Shown: piece by piece, positions 1-8,127 of the stretch | Position numbering within the stretch: position 1 is the first letter of the stretch | Layout of the letters: every line of letters begins with the position of its first letter | Assembly (NCBI GenBank): GCA_023387245.1 | Contig: JAEWIH010000063.1 | Coordinates: forward strand, 1-12,286 | DNA: 12,286 nucleotides | Source of the DNA: Bacillota bacterium | Lineage (GTDB): Bacteria; Bacillota_I; Bacilli_A; Erysipelotrichales; Erysipelotrichaceae | Direction of reading: 5' to 3' | Made by a program: the position numbers and the translations under genes | The notes under the pieces: model-generated | The model's input: only the letters and a program-made list of their open reading frames with translations | The model's database searches: none | What the model was told of the DNA's origin: nothing

Positions 1-1736
1 GTTATGGAATATCATTTGTTGTAAATGATATTAATAATAATTTTTTTAATTGCGTAATGTATGGAATTAAATTTCTTCCCAAAATAGCAATTAATTCTAT
101 TTTTAATTGTGTTTGTACTATAAATGATAAAAAAATAAATATTACAACTATGACAATTACTAAATCGATTGATGAATTAGTTGGTATTTTTCCAATTTAT
201 CCACTTAAAAATAAAATTAAACAATACCAAATAAGAAATTTAATGAAAAAAATAATTAATAATTATAATATTTGTGATAAGTTACCAGTTGAAATCACTG
301 ATCAATGGAAATTATTGGATTATAATCAAGCAATTAAACAAATTCATTTACCGTCTAGTAAAAAAGCATTGAATAATGCTATTAGAACGATTAAATATCG
401 AGAATGTTTAAATTTCATAGTTAATATTATTTATAAACAAGTTAAAATTAATCAACAAATAAATCATCAATTAAAATTTGATGAATCATTAAAAGAAAAA
501 ATTATTAATAACTTAAATTTTCAATTAACTAATGATCAAATTGAAGTATTAAATAATACAATGAATTTATGTCATAATCATGAGGCTGTTAATAGTATAA
601 TTTGTGGTGATGTAGGGTGTGGTAAAACTATAATAGCTTTAATCTTAATGTTATCATTATTAAAAAATCAACAAGTAGTTTTAATTGCGCCGACTGAAAT
701 TCTAGCAATTCAACATTTTAATAACATTAAAAAATTAACTGATGAAAATGTTATATTGTTAACTTCAAATACTAAAAATACTAAAATATTAGATCAAATT
801 AAAAATAATTCTTCTAATATTATTATTGCTACTCATGCTGCTTTTAGTAAAGATGTTGAATTTAATAATTTATGTTTAGTTATTTTTGATGAGCAACAGA
901 GATTTGGTGTCAATCAAAGAAGTGAGTTAATTAATAAAATGAATAAAAAAAATATATTAATGTTAACCGCAACACCAATCCCTAGGAGCTTAGCTGGTGC
1001 ACTCGCAAATTATTGTTCTATCCAATTTATTAATCAATATCCTAATGAGCATAAAAAAATTCATAGTAAAGTCATTTATAAATTAAATTTTAATAAATTA
1101 TGTTCTGAAATTAAAAAATTAATTTTAAATAAACAACAAATTTATATCGTTTGTTCTAGTATTTATGATGAAATTAGTGGTGTTTTGGCTATTTATAATA
1201 CATTAAAAACAAAATATAACTTTAAAGTGGGTTTTATTCATTCACAATTAAATTCAGAAATTATTAGTCAAAGTATTGCTGATTTTAGTCAACATAAATT
1301 TGATATTTTAGTTTCTACAACGATTATTGAAGTAGGTATTGATATAAAAAATGCTAATGGCATATTTATATTAGATGCTGATTGTTTTGGATTAAGTCAA
1401 CTTCATCAATTAAGGGGCAGAGTAGGTAGAGGTAATGATCCGGGCTTTTGTTATTTTGTTACTGATAATCAAGAAGCAATATCGAAATTAAATTTTTTAG
1501 CTAATGAAAATGATGGTTTTGAAATTAGTTTATATGATTTAAAGATGAGAGGGTCTGGTGATTGGTTAGGTGTTGAACAGAGTGGTTATTTACCTTTTGT
1601 TTATTTTGATCCAATTAATGATAGTGCTATGGTAAAATGTGCTATTTCTGATGCTCATAAATTAATTAATTTAGAATATAATAATAGTGATCAGTATTTA
1701 AATGATATAATTAATGATAATAAATATTATTTTTAG
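1..1736 (+). CDS. recG: ATP-dependent DNA helicase RecG, 5' end missing
   Basis: RecG is a monomeric superfamily 2 double-stranded DNA translocase that remodels stalled replication forks and branched DNA. The frame is open from base 3, so the gene enters from the left; ATG 57 is an internal methionine, not the start. By recall of B. subtilis RecG (about 680 residues), roughly the first 80-100 residues lie outside. Visible parts: the end of the wedge/OB domain, the linker helix region, Walker A GDVGCGKT (606-629), motif Ia PTEILA, motif II DEQQRFGV (888-911; most RecGs have DEQH), motif III TATPIPRS, a helicase C domain with VSTTIIEVGID and LHQLRGRVGRG, and the C-terminal RGSGDWLGVEQSG segment that matches the RecG family hairpin region. 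It ends in TAG just before rnc. It opens the recG-rnc-polC operon as seen here. The identification is secure; Mfd is excluded by the DEQQ/GDWLGVEQSG context and size. Confidence 0.95.
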   Translation, partial: YGISFVVNDINNNFFNCVMYGIKFLPKIAINSIFNCVCTINDKKINITTMTITKSIDELVGIFPIYPLKNKIKQYQIRNLMKKIINNYNICDKLPVEITDQWKLLDYNQAIKQIHLPSSKKALNNAIRTIKYRECLNFIVNIIYKQVKINQQINHQLKFDESLKEKIINNLNFQLTNDQIEVLNNTMNLCHNHEAVNSIICGDVGCGKTIIALILMLSLLKNQQVVLIAPTEILAIQHFNNIKKLTDENVILLTSNTKNTKILDQIKNNSSNIIIATHAAFSKDVEFNNLCLVIFDEQQRFGVNQRSELINKMNKKNILMLTATPIPRSLAGALANYCSIQFINQYPNEHKKIHSKVIYKLNFNKLCSEIKKLILNKQQIYIVCSSIYDEISGVLAIYNTLKTKYNFKVGFIHSQLNSEIISQSIADFSQHKFDILVSTTIIEVGIDIKNANGIFILDADCFGLSQLHQLRGRVGRGNDPGFCYFVTDNQEAISKLNFLANENDGFEISLYDLKMRGSGDWLGVEQSGYLPFVYFDPINDSAMVKCAISDAHKLINLEYNNSDQYLNDIINDNKYYF

Positions 1737-1740
1737 GAGG
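1735..1740 (+). promoter_or_regulatory. Shine-Dalgarno of rnc, overlapping the recG stop
   Basis: A full AGGAGG lies 4 nt before the rnc ATG at 1745. Its first two bases are the last two of the recG TAG stop (1734-1736), so ribosomes finishing recG stop on the rnc start site. This packing supports translational coupling of recG and rnc. Confidence 0.8.
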
Positions 1741-1744
1741 ATTT

Positions 1745-2428
1745 ATGGATTTAAATCAATGGTTTTCTAAATATGGTTTTGATATAAAGTCCAATTTATT
1801 AATTGAACAAGCTTTTTATCATTCTTCATATATACATGAACATAAAGACTTAAATTTAGAAGATAATCAAAGGTTAGAATTTATTGGTGATGCTGTTTTA
1901 CAGTTATGGTCTGCTAATTATTTATATCATCTAAAACAAAAATATGATGAAGGAGTGATGACTTTAATGCGTTCTTCAATAGTGTGTGAAAATGCACTAG
2001 CAAGTTATGCTTTAGATTTAGGTTTAAATAAGTTTTTAAAATTAGGAATAGGTGAAGTGAAAAATCAAGGTTATTTGCGTAAAAGTTTATTAGCAGATAT
2101 GTTTGAAGCTTTTGTTGGTGCTTTATATTTATCTACTGATTTTTCTAATATTGATCAGTTATGTCAGATGACTTTAGTTAATAAAATTAAACTACTTAGT
2201 GATGATATGATTATTGATTATAAAACTAAATTACAAGAATATATTCAAAGTGATGTTAGAAAAACTGTTACCTATGAAGTTATTAATACTTCTGGTACTT
2301 CAAATGAGCCAATTTTTGAATCAGTTGTTAAACTTGATAATTTAATTTTAGGTCAAGGTAAAGGTGGTTCTAAGAAAAAATCTCAACAAGCTGCTGCGAA
2401 AAATGCGTTAGAAAAGTTGGCAAAATAA
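1745..2428 (+). CDS. rnc: Ribonuclease III
   Basis: RNase III is a homodimeric Mg-dependent endonuclease that cuts double-stranded RNA, including the 16S/23S precursor stems. The 227 residues are a normal length. The nuclease domain (about 1-150) carries the signature RLEFIGDAVL at 43-52, giving acidic residues E45 and D49, and LLADMFEAFVGALYL with D118 and E121; these match E. coli E41, D45, D114 and E117. The residue matching E. coli E38 is Q42 (NQRLE instead of NERLE), a variant also found elsewhere in the family. The dsRNA-binding domain (about 157-227) shows DYKTKLQEY and the basic GQGKGGSKKKSQQAAAKNAL stretch. The start at 1745 has an ideal AGGAGG. The gene follows recG by 8 nt and its stop overlaps the polC start by one base (TAATG). 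In Bacillus rnc sits between acpP and smc, so this neighbourhood is rearranged. Confidence 0.96.
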   Translation: MDLNQWFSKYGFDIKSNLLIEQAFYHSSYIHEHKDLNLEDNQRLEFIGDAVLQLWSANYLYHLKQKYDEGVMTLMRSSIVCENALASYALDLGLNKFLKLGIGEVKNQGYLRKSLLADMFEAFVGALYLSTDFSNIDQLCQMTLVNKIKLLSDDMIIDYKTKLQEYIQSDVRKTVTYEVINTSGTSNEPIFESVVKLDNLILGQGKGGSKKKSQQAAAKNALEKLAK

Positions 2429-5400
2429 TGAAAACATACGAATTATTTAAATTAATTAATTTTAATGCTGCTATTTTTGTTGATAAAAATATTGATTCTC
2501 CTAAATTTAATCAATCTAAAAACGAATGTCAAATTTCATTAAATGCAATAAGTTTACCCGATTTTAAAACATATTTAGAATTAAATAATAAATTAAATAA
2601 TTATTTTAAATGTAATTTTAAAATAAAATTACAATTGTTAGAACAAACTTTTGAATTTGCTGAATTAAAAAAATATTTATCTTTTTTTTGTTTTAAAGAT
2701 GATATTAAATTTATTGATAATACTATTATTTGTCAAAATGATGCTGTATTATTACCAATATTACAATTTTTAGGTTTAAATTTAACTATCAATTGTTCAA
2801 TCAAAAATCATGATCAAGAAATTATTAAAGAAGTCGTTTCAAATCACAAATTTAAAAAGAAATATGATTTTGATAATTATACTATTGTTCCGATTAATTT
2901 ATTAAAGCATGATGCGAATAAAATCAAGGTTAAAGGTAAAATATTTGATATTAGTTCTAGATTAACTAAAAATAATAATTATTTGATTACTATTTCTATT
3001 GTTGATAATAATGATGCGATTACAGGTATTTATTTTATTGATGATTTAAATGAATTTGTTTATAAAATTAATGATTATGTTTACTTATATGGTGATTATG
3101 TTATTAATAAAAATTCTAAATTTAAAACTGATAATATTAAAATTGTGATGATTGAAAAAATCGATGTTAATAATGATAATCAAATTGATGATAATATTCC
3201 TAGAATTGAATTACATACTCATACTAAAATGTCTGCTATGTCTGGTGTTTGTGATGTTGATGTATTAATACAAAGAGCTTATGATTTAAATTATCCTGCT
3301 ATTGCTATTACTGATAATTTAGTTGTTCACGAATTTCCTGCTGCTTATAAAAAACAAAAAATGTTAAATAAAATTAATCCTGATAAACAAATAAAAGTTA
3401 TTTATGGTTGTGAAATGAATATGGTAAATGACAATTTATCAATTATAGTTAATGCTGATGATAGAAAATTAAATGATTGTCAATATGTTATATTTGACTT
3501 AGAAACTACAGGTTTGTCTCCAATTTTTAATGAAATTATTGAATTTGGTGGTATTAAAGTTAAGTCTGGTAAAATAATTGATAAAATGCAATTGTTTATT
3601 AAGCCTAAAAAACCAATCCCAAATAAAATCTCTGAAATAACCCATATTACTAATGAAATGGTAGAAAATTCAGATAGTATCGAAATAGCTTTTAATAAAA
3701 TTAAAGAATTTATTGGTGATAGTATTTTAGTTGCTCATAACGCTGGATTTGATCGACGTTTTTTAGAAAATGTTTATCAAATGTTTAATTATAAATTAAC
3801 TAATCCAATAATTGATACTTATCATTTATCATTATGTTTATGGCCATTAAATAAAAAGCATACATTAGGAGCAATTGCGAAAAAAGCATATATTGATTAT
3901 AATTCTGAAGTTGCGCATAGGGCAGATTATGATGCTGAAATTTTATTGAATGTTTTCAATTATATTTTAAATAAAGAATTAGATAAAAATATTGTTACTT
4001 TAAATGATTTAAATGATTACAATTTAAAACAATCTGCTTATGATAAGTTATTTAATTATAGTGTAGTGGTTTTAGTTAAAAATAATCAAGGTATTAATGA
4101 TTTATACAAATTAGTTTCAATTTCTCATACAGAAACATTAAAAAATGGTTATTCAAAAGATGGTGGCACTCCGACTATTTATAGAAAACAAATTAATGAA
4201 TTTAGAAATAATTTATTAATTGGTAGTAGTGGTTATAATGGCTATTTATTTGAATTGGCTATTAGTGGTAGTAAGGCTGAGTTAGAAAATGAAATAAACT
4301 TTTATGACTACATTGAAATTTTGCCTTTAGAAAATTATTTACATTTAATAGATAAACGACTATTTAATAATCAAGATGAAATTATTAATACGCTTCAATT
4401 GATTATTGATTTAGCTAATAAATACAATAAACTAATTATTGGTAGTTGTGATGTTCATTATGTTTTTGAAGAAGATAAAATATTTCATGAGATTTATATT
4501 AATACTCCAGGTATTGGTGGTAAACGTCATCCGTTATATATTTATGATGCTTTTAAACGTAAAAATATGATTTATCCTGATCGTCATTTAAAAACTACTA
4601 AAGAAATGTTATTAGGATATCCTTATTTAGATGTCGATTTTGTTTATGATATAGTAGTTAAAAATACTCATATTATTAATGAACAAATTGATTTTGTACA
4701 ACCTTTAAAAAATCAATTATTTCCACCTAAAATAGAAGGTGCTGATGATAAATTAATTGAATTATGTAATCGAAATGCGAAAAAAATATATGGTGATCCA
4801 TTACCTGAAATTGTTAAATTACGTTTAGATAAAGAACTAAATAGTATTATTTCTAATAATTATGGTGTTATTTACTATATTTCACATCTTTTAGTTAAAA
4901 AAAGTAATGATGATGGCTATATTGTTGGTTCTAGAGGTTCTGTTGGTTCTTCTTTTGTGGCAACGATGTCGAATATTACTGAAGTTAATCCATTGCCTCC
5001 ACATTATGTATGTCCAAAATGTCAATATAGTGAGTTTTTTATTAATAATGAAGTAGCGAGTGGTTATGATTTAGAAAATAAAAAATGTCCATGTTGTGGT
5101 CATGATTTAGTTGGTGAAGGTCAAAATATACCATTTGAAACATTTTTAGGATTTGATGGCGATAAAATACCTGATATTGATTTAAATTTTAGTAGTGATT
5201 ATCAACAAAAAGCTCATGAATTTACTAAAGATGTTTTTGGCGAGAAAAATATTTTAAGAGCAGGTACTATTAGTACGATTGCTGAAAAGAATGCTTTTGG
5301 TCATGTTCGTAATTATTTAGAAACTTATTACGATCAAAGTCAATATCATGAAGCTTATGTAAAATATTTGGCTAATAATTGTATGGGAGTAAAAAGTTCT

Positions 5401-6612
5401 ACTGGTCAACATCCTGGAGGGATTGTTGTTTTTCCTAATGATATAGATTTAACTACAATTACTCCTTATCAATATCCTTCTAATAAAATTAGTAAAGATA
5501 TGCGTACTACTCATTTTGAATACCATGATATTGAAGATAATGTTTTTAAATTCGATATTTTAGGGCACGTTGATCCAACCGCAATGAGATTTTTGTGTGA
5601 TTTTGGCAATATTAAAATTGAGGATATTCCTTTAAATGATACTAAAGTTATTTCAGTATTTAATAGTATTGAAGCATTTAATATTGATCCTAGACAATCT
5701 TTAGAAAAAACAGGTGTTTTAGGATTGCCAGAATTTGGGACAAGTTTTGTTAGGAGATTATTATTAGAAGCTAATCCACAAACATTTGCTGATTTAGTGC
5801 GTATTTCAGGATTAAGTCATGGTACTGATGTGTGGGCTAATAATGCTCAAAATTTAATTGCGAATGGTTTAAGTTTAGCTGATGTTATTGGTTGTCGTGA
5901 TGATATTATGACTTATTTATCTAGTATGGGTATTGATAATAAAACGGCTTTTAATATAATGGAAAGTGTGCGTAAGGGCAAGGGTATTAAAGAAGAATGG
6001 GTTGAGTTGATGGTTAATCATAATGTGCCTGATTGGTATATTAATTCTGCTCAAACAATCAAATACTTATTTCCTAAGGCTCATGCTGCCGCTTATTGTA
6101 TTATGGCAATAAGATGTGCGTGGTTTAAAGTTTATAAACCATTAGTTTTTTATGCTCAATATTTTTCACTTAGAGGTGATACTTCTACTAATGATATTGA
6201 AACGTATTTAGCTGGTAAAGATGCTGTACTAGATAAATTAAATTATTTGAATAATAATAAATATAATAATGATTTATCTAAAAAAGAATTAGATTTAATT
6301 CCTAAATTAGAAGTAGCTTATGAAATGATGTTACGGGGAATTAGTTTTGCGCCAATCGATTTATATTTATCAGATTCTAAATATTTTTTACCTTTAGAAG
6401 ATACTAATCAACTAAGAATACCTTTTAGTGCATTAAATGGTGTTGGTGAGGCTGTTATTGAAAAATTAATAGTTGAAAGAAATATCCATGAATTTATTTC
6501 GATTGAAGATTGTTGTAAGCGTACAGGATTAAATAGTGCTCAAATTAATGAATTTAAAAAATATAATGTTTTTAATGGTTTAAATGAAGAAAATCAATTA
6601 ACATTATTCTAA
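2428..6612 (+). CDS. polC: DNA polymerase III alpha subunit, PolC type
   Basis: PolC is the replicative polymerase of low-GC Gram-positives and carries its own 3'-5' proofreading exonuclease. The 1394 residues compare with 1437 in B. subtilis, most of the difference lying in a shorter N-terminal region. Order: N-terminal domain (1-165); OB fold (about 166-240); PHP part 1 with HTHTKMS from H263; DEDDh exonuclease insert (about 352-512) with D357, E359, D442, H497 and D502; PHP part 2 ending near the CDVHY motif; polymerase palm with GSRGSVGSS (834-842); zinc finger cysteines C862, C865, C887 and C890; catalytic D916, D918 (PDIDLNFS) and D1043 (FDILGH); fingers and tail. It ends in QLTLF, the beta-clamp binding motif. 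The PHP motif normally TDH is TDN (N297), and MD is MS (S272). The start overlaps the rnc stop by one base and lacks a clear Shine-Dalgarno, so translation probably depends on re-initiation. A terminator follows. Confidence 0.97.
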   Translation: MKTYELFKLINFNAAIFVDKNIDSPKFNQSKNECQISLNAISLPDFKTYLELNNKLNNYFKCNFKIKLQLLEQTFEFAELKKYLSFFCFKDDIKFIDNTIICQNDAVLLPILQFLGLNLTINCSIKNHDQEIIKEVVSNHKFKKKYDFDNYTIVPINLLKHDANKIKVKGKIFDISSRLTKNNNYLITISIVDNNDAITGIYFIDDLNEFVYKINDYVYLYGDYVINKNSKFKTDNIKIVMIEKIDVNNDNQIDDNIPRIELHTHTKMSAMSGVCDVDVLIQRAYDLNYPAIAITDNLVVHEFPAAYKKQKMLNKINPDKQIKVIYGCEMNMVNDNLSIIVNADDRKLNDCQYVIFDLETTGLSPIFNEIIEFGGIKVKSGKIIDKMQLFIKPKKPIPNKISEITHITNEMVENSDSIEIAFNKIKEFIGDSILVAHNAGFDRRFLENVYQMFNYKLTNPIIDTYHLSLCLWPLNKKHTLGAIAKKAYIDYNSEVAHRADYDAEILLNVFNYILNKELDKNIVTLNDLNDYNLKQSAYDKLFNYSVVVLVKNNQGINDLYKLVSISHTETLKNGYSKDGGTPTIYRKQINEFRNNLLIGSSGYNGYLFELAISGSKAELENEINFYDYIEILPLENYLHLIDKRLFNNQDEIINTLQLIIDLANKYNKLIIGSCDVHYVFEEDKIFHEIYINTPGIGGKRHPLYIYDAFKRKNMIYPDRHLKTTKEMLLGYPYLDVDFVYDIVVKNTHIINEQIDFVQPLKNQLFPPKIEGADDKLIELCNRNAKKIYGDPLPEIVKLRLDKELNSIISNNYGVIYYISHLLVKKSNDDGYIVGSRGSVGSSFVATMSNITEVNPLPPHYVCPKCQYSEFFINNEVASGYDLENKKCPCCGHDLVGEGQNIPFETFLGFDGDKIPDIDLNFSSDYQQKAHEFTKDVFGEKNILRAGTISTIAEKNAFGHVRNYLETYYDQSQYHEAYVKYLANNCMGVKSSTGQHPGGIVVFPNDIDLTTITPYQYPSNKISKDMRTTHFEYHDIEDNVFKFDILGHVDPTAMRFLCDFGNIKIEDIPLNDTKVISVFNSIEAFNIDPRQSLEKTGVLGLPEFGTSFVRRLLLEANPQTFADLVRISGLSHGTDVWANNAQNLIANGLSLADVIGCRDDIMTYLSSMGIDNKTAFNIMESVRKGKGIKEEWVELMVNHNVPDWYINSAQTIKYLFPKAHAAAYCIMAIRCAWFKVYKPLVFYAQYFSLRGDTSTNDIETYLAGKDAVLDKLNYLNNNKYNNDLSKKELDLIPKLEVAYEMMLRGISFAPIDLYLSDSKYFLPLEDTNQLRIPFSALNGVGEAVIEKLIVERNIHEFISIEDCCKRTGLNSAQINEFKKYNVFNGLNEENQLTLF

Positions 6613-6613
6613 T

Positions 6614-6650
6614 AAAAAATGCTGATGTTTAATAAATTCAGCATTTTTTT
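6614..6650. terminator. Bidirectional intrinsic terminator between polC and the convergent membrane gene
   Basis: A perfect 12-bp inverted repeat: left arm 6614-6625 (six A then TGCTGA), right arm 6638-6649 (TCAGCA then six T), 12-nt loop. T7 follows on the + strand (6644-6650) and T6 on the minus strand. It starts 2 bases after the polC stop. Its right arm overlaps the stop codon of the minus-strand gene (6649-6651). It can therefore stop transcripts from both sides. Confidence 0.88.
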
Positions 6651-7113
6651 AAAAGATAATAAAGCGACTAATTAAAATAAAAAAGGTTACAATTACAAAA
6701 GCATAAGAGTTTATTTTTTTGATTAAAAATAATGGTATTGTAATGATTAGTAAAATATTATTAATTAGAATATCAATAAAATTAATTTGTTTAAAAATAA
6801 TATAATCAATTAAAGCATTAGAAATTATCATAGTAATAATAAATGATATAAATTTTTTAAAAATTAATAAATAATAGCTTTTATATCCAATTCTAATGAC
6901 TATTGGTTGTTCTATTGATAAATAAGAAATAATCATTTTTAATAAAAAATATACTTGTAATAAAATAATAGCTATTATAATAAATATAAAAAACGGATGA
7001 TTATGGATCTCATATTTAAGCTTTAAATATAAATCATAATTTTGATTTGTATATAATTTTAATAAAAAACTTTCAACACTAACTACTAAAAACAAGCTAA
7101 TCTCATTTAACAT
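6649..7113 (-). CDS. Small integral membrane protein, related to the second permease of the adjacent ABC operon
   Basis: I do not recognise a named family. The 154-residue product is almost entirely hydrophobic, with likely membrane segments near 5-20 (weak), 41-62, 84-106, 112-131 and 135-154. After the 41-62 segment comes IVIRIG (71-76), followed by a KxxxY-rich stretch and another membrane helix. Permease 2 of the divergent operon has LIIRIG at nearly the same distance from its start (68-73) and the same helix/loop/helix order. I infer that the two are diverged paralogues, perhaps ABC-2-type permease subunits. ATG at 7111-7113 is preceded by an AGAGG Shine-Dalgarno (complement of 7121-7125). 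It is the only minus-strand gene here, convergent with polC and divergent from the transporter. It has no catalytic residues; an immunity or accessory membrane protein is equally possible. Confidence 0.75.
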   Translation of the reverse strand: MLNEISLFLVVSVESFLLKLYTNQNYDLYLKLKYEIHNHPFFIFIIIAIILLQVYFLLKMIISYLSIEQPIVIRIGYKSYYLLIFKKFISFIITMIISNALIDYIIFKQINFIDILINNILLIITIPLFLIKKINSYAFVIVTFFILISRFIIF

Positions 7114-7138
7114 ATTATGACCTCTTTTAGATACAATT

Positions 7139-7167
7139 ATTATACAATATTTTAAAAATAAATAAAA
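7139..7167 (-). promoter_or_regulatory. Possible promoter of the minus-strand membrane gene
   Basis: Read on the minus strand there is a perfect TATAAT (complement of 7139-7144). At 17-nt spacing there is only a weak TTTTAT as -35 (complement of 7162-7167). Transcription would start near 7132, giving a leader of about 20 nt that contains the AGAGG site. The -10 is good but AT-rich DNA yields such hexamers by chance. Confidence 0.4.
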
Positions 7168-7171
7168 TTAC

Positions 7172-7200
7172 TTTACATAATTAAAAAAACATGTTATAAT
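7172..7200 (+). promoter_or_regulatory. Strong sigma-A promoter of the ABC transporter operon
   Basis: TTTACA (7172-7177), 17-nt spacer, TATAAT (7195-7200), with TG at 7192-7193 making an extended -10 (TGTTATAAT). The predicted start is near 7207, leaving a leader of about 80 nt before the ATG at 7288. It lies back to back with the candidate minus-strand promoter: the two -35 boxes are 4 bp apart, so the genes on either side could be co-controlled. Confidence 0.78.
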
Positions 7201-7207
7201 TTTAACA
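7192..7207. promoter_or_regulatory. Operator-like dyad over the -10/start of the ABC promoter
   Basis: TGTTA-N6-TAACA (7192-7196 and 7203-7207) is a perfect 5+5 dyad covering the extended -10 and the expected transcription start, where a repressor would act. Only 10 bases are constrained and the DNA is very AT-rich, so chance is a serious alternative. No regulator gene lies in the cassette. Confidence 0.3.
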
Positions 7208-7212
7208 AATTA

Positions 7213-7262
7213 GAGGAACTTATATTATAGAATACTATTAATATAAATTCTCTTTTATTTTA
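7213..7262 (+). promoter_or_regulatory. Leader hairpin with U-rich tail, candidate attenuator of the ABC operon
   Basis: Within the untranslated leader, GAACTTATATT (7216-7226) pairs with AATATAAATTC (7240-7250), 10 of 11 positions (one C-A mismatch). The inner part continues as ATAG/CTAT around an AATA tetraloop (7227-7238, one-base bulge). AGAG (7213-7216) can pair with CTCT at 7250-7253 with a bulge. A T-rich run (7253-7261, TTTTATTTT) follows directly. This is the shape of a weak intrinsic terminator placed between promoter and first gene, before the AGGAGG at 7277-7282. The low GC content limits its stability. Confidence 0.45.
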
Positions 7263-7287
7263 TACATTTATATAATAGGAGGCGCTG

Positions 7288-8127
7288 ATGTTTTTTTCAT
7301 ATTTTAAAAATTTTAATAAATATCGAATTATACTTTTGCTTTTTACTTTAATATTTGTTGTTATAAATGTGTATTATGTTTTTTATAATAAAAATTATAA
7401 TGGATTGATGGAATATGATTTAGTGAATAATCATGTTTCATCTTCAGCATTATATTTATATTATGAAATTCAATCATCATTACACTCCATTGGTTATACA
7501 GTTTTAATTTTTATTTTAGTTTCTAATATATTTTCTAGTGATGTTTATATTTATAAATATACAAACTATAACTTTTTTTTAAAGTTAAGATCTAAAAATT
7601 ATTATTTTATGACTTTTTTTCTAAACGCACTATTATCAGCTATGTTTTATTTATTAACTCAAATTATAATTTATTTAACTATTTGTTTCATTTATAAAAC
7701 TCCTGATATTTTTACACATAGTGATAACATGGAAATATTAACTTTATTTTCAAATAATAAATTACATAATTTTTTATTTTATATTTTTTATTCTACCATT
7801 GGTTTTTCTTTATTTTCATCTTTATTATTTGTAGTTAAAATATTTATTAAAAATATATATGTTTATAGGGGAATAGGTATAATATTAGGCATATTATTAA
7901 CAGTTATTCCTTCGATTATTTATACTAAATTATCTTTAAATTTAGTTTTTACTTTATGTAATCTTATATATTTACCAAATTTACTTAATCCAGGTATTCA
8001 ATCTTTTAAAGGGATGTTCTTTTTTGATTCTGTATTTTTAAATTGGCTATTGGTTTGTTTATTTTATTCAATGATAATTTTTGTTTTATATTTTATTACT
8101 AGAAAAATGGAGCAAAAACATGGTTAG
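7288..8127 (+). CDS. ABC exporter membrane subunit (permease 1), putative
   Basis: A 279-residue integral membrane protein that most likely forms the channel of an ABC exporter together with the next gene. Likely membrane segments lie near 13-32, 66-86, 106-135, 160-185, 194-214 and 248-271. Between helices 2 and 3 there is a cytoplasmic-type loop with FFLKLRSKNYYF (96-107), which resembles the R-x-G/S-x-x-x-(W/Y) coupling-loop motif I associate with ABC-2/BcrB-like permeases. No signal peptide cleavage site or soluble domain is seen. The start is supported by AGGAGG at 7277-7282. Its position before a second permease and an ABC ATPase gives the functional call; the sequence alone would only say multi-pass membrane protein. 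The transported substrate is unknown. Such two-permease plus short ATPase sets commonly confer self-immunity or resistance to peptide antimicrobials. Confidence 0.8.
   Translation: MFFSYFKNFNKYRIILLLFTLIFVVINVYYVFYNKNYNGLMEYDLVNNHVSSSALYLYYEIQSSLHSIGYTVLIFILVSNIFSSDVYIYKYTNYNFFLKLRSKNYYFMTFFLNALLSAMFYLLTQIIIYLTICFIYKTPDIFTHSDNMEILTLFSNNKLHNFLFYIFYSTIGFSLFSSLLFVVKIFIKNIYVYRGIGIILGILLTVIPSIIYTKLSLNLVFTLCNLIYLPNLLNPGIQSFKGMFFFDSVFLNWLLVCLFYSMIIFVLYFITRKMEQKHG

Noticed and set aside
57..1736. ATG at 57 as the recG start
   Set aside because: The same frame is open to base 3 and encodes family-like wedge-domain sequence upstream; a RecG starting here would lack part of that domain, and no Shine-Dalgarno precedes it.
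7271..7276. Second TATAAT just before permease 1
   Set aside because: It lies 12 nt before the ATG and overlaps the ribosome-binding region; a transcript from it would lack the Shine-Dalgarno.
8081..8119. Upstream start of permease 2 at ATG 8081
   Set aside because: It would overlap permease 1 by 47 nt and add residues read from permease 1 coding sequence; ATG 8120 has a GGAG site at proper distance.
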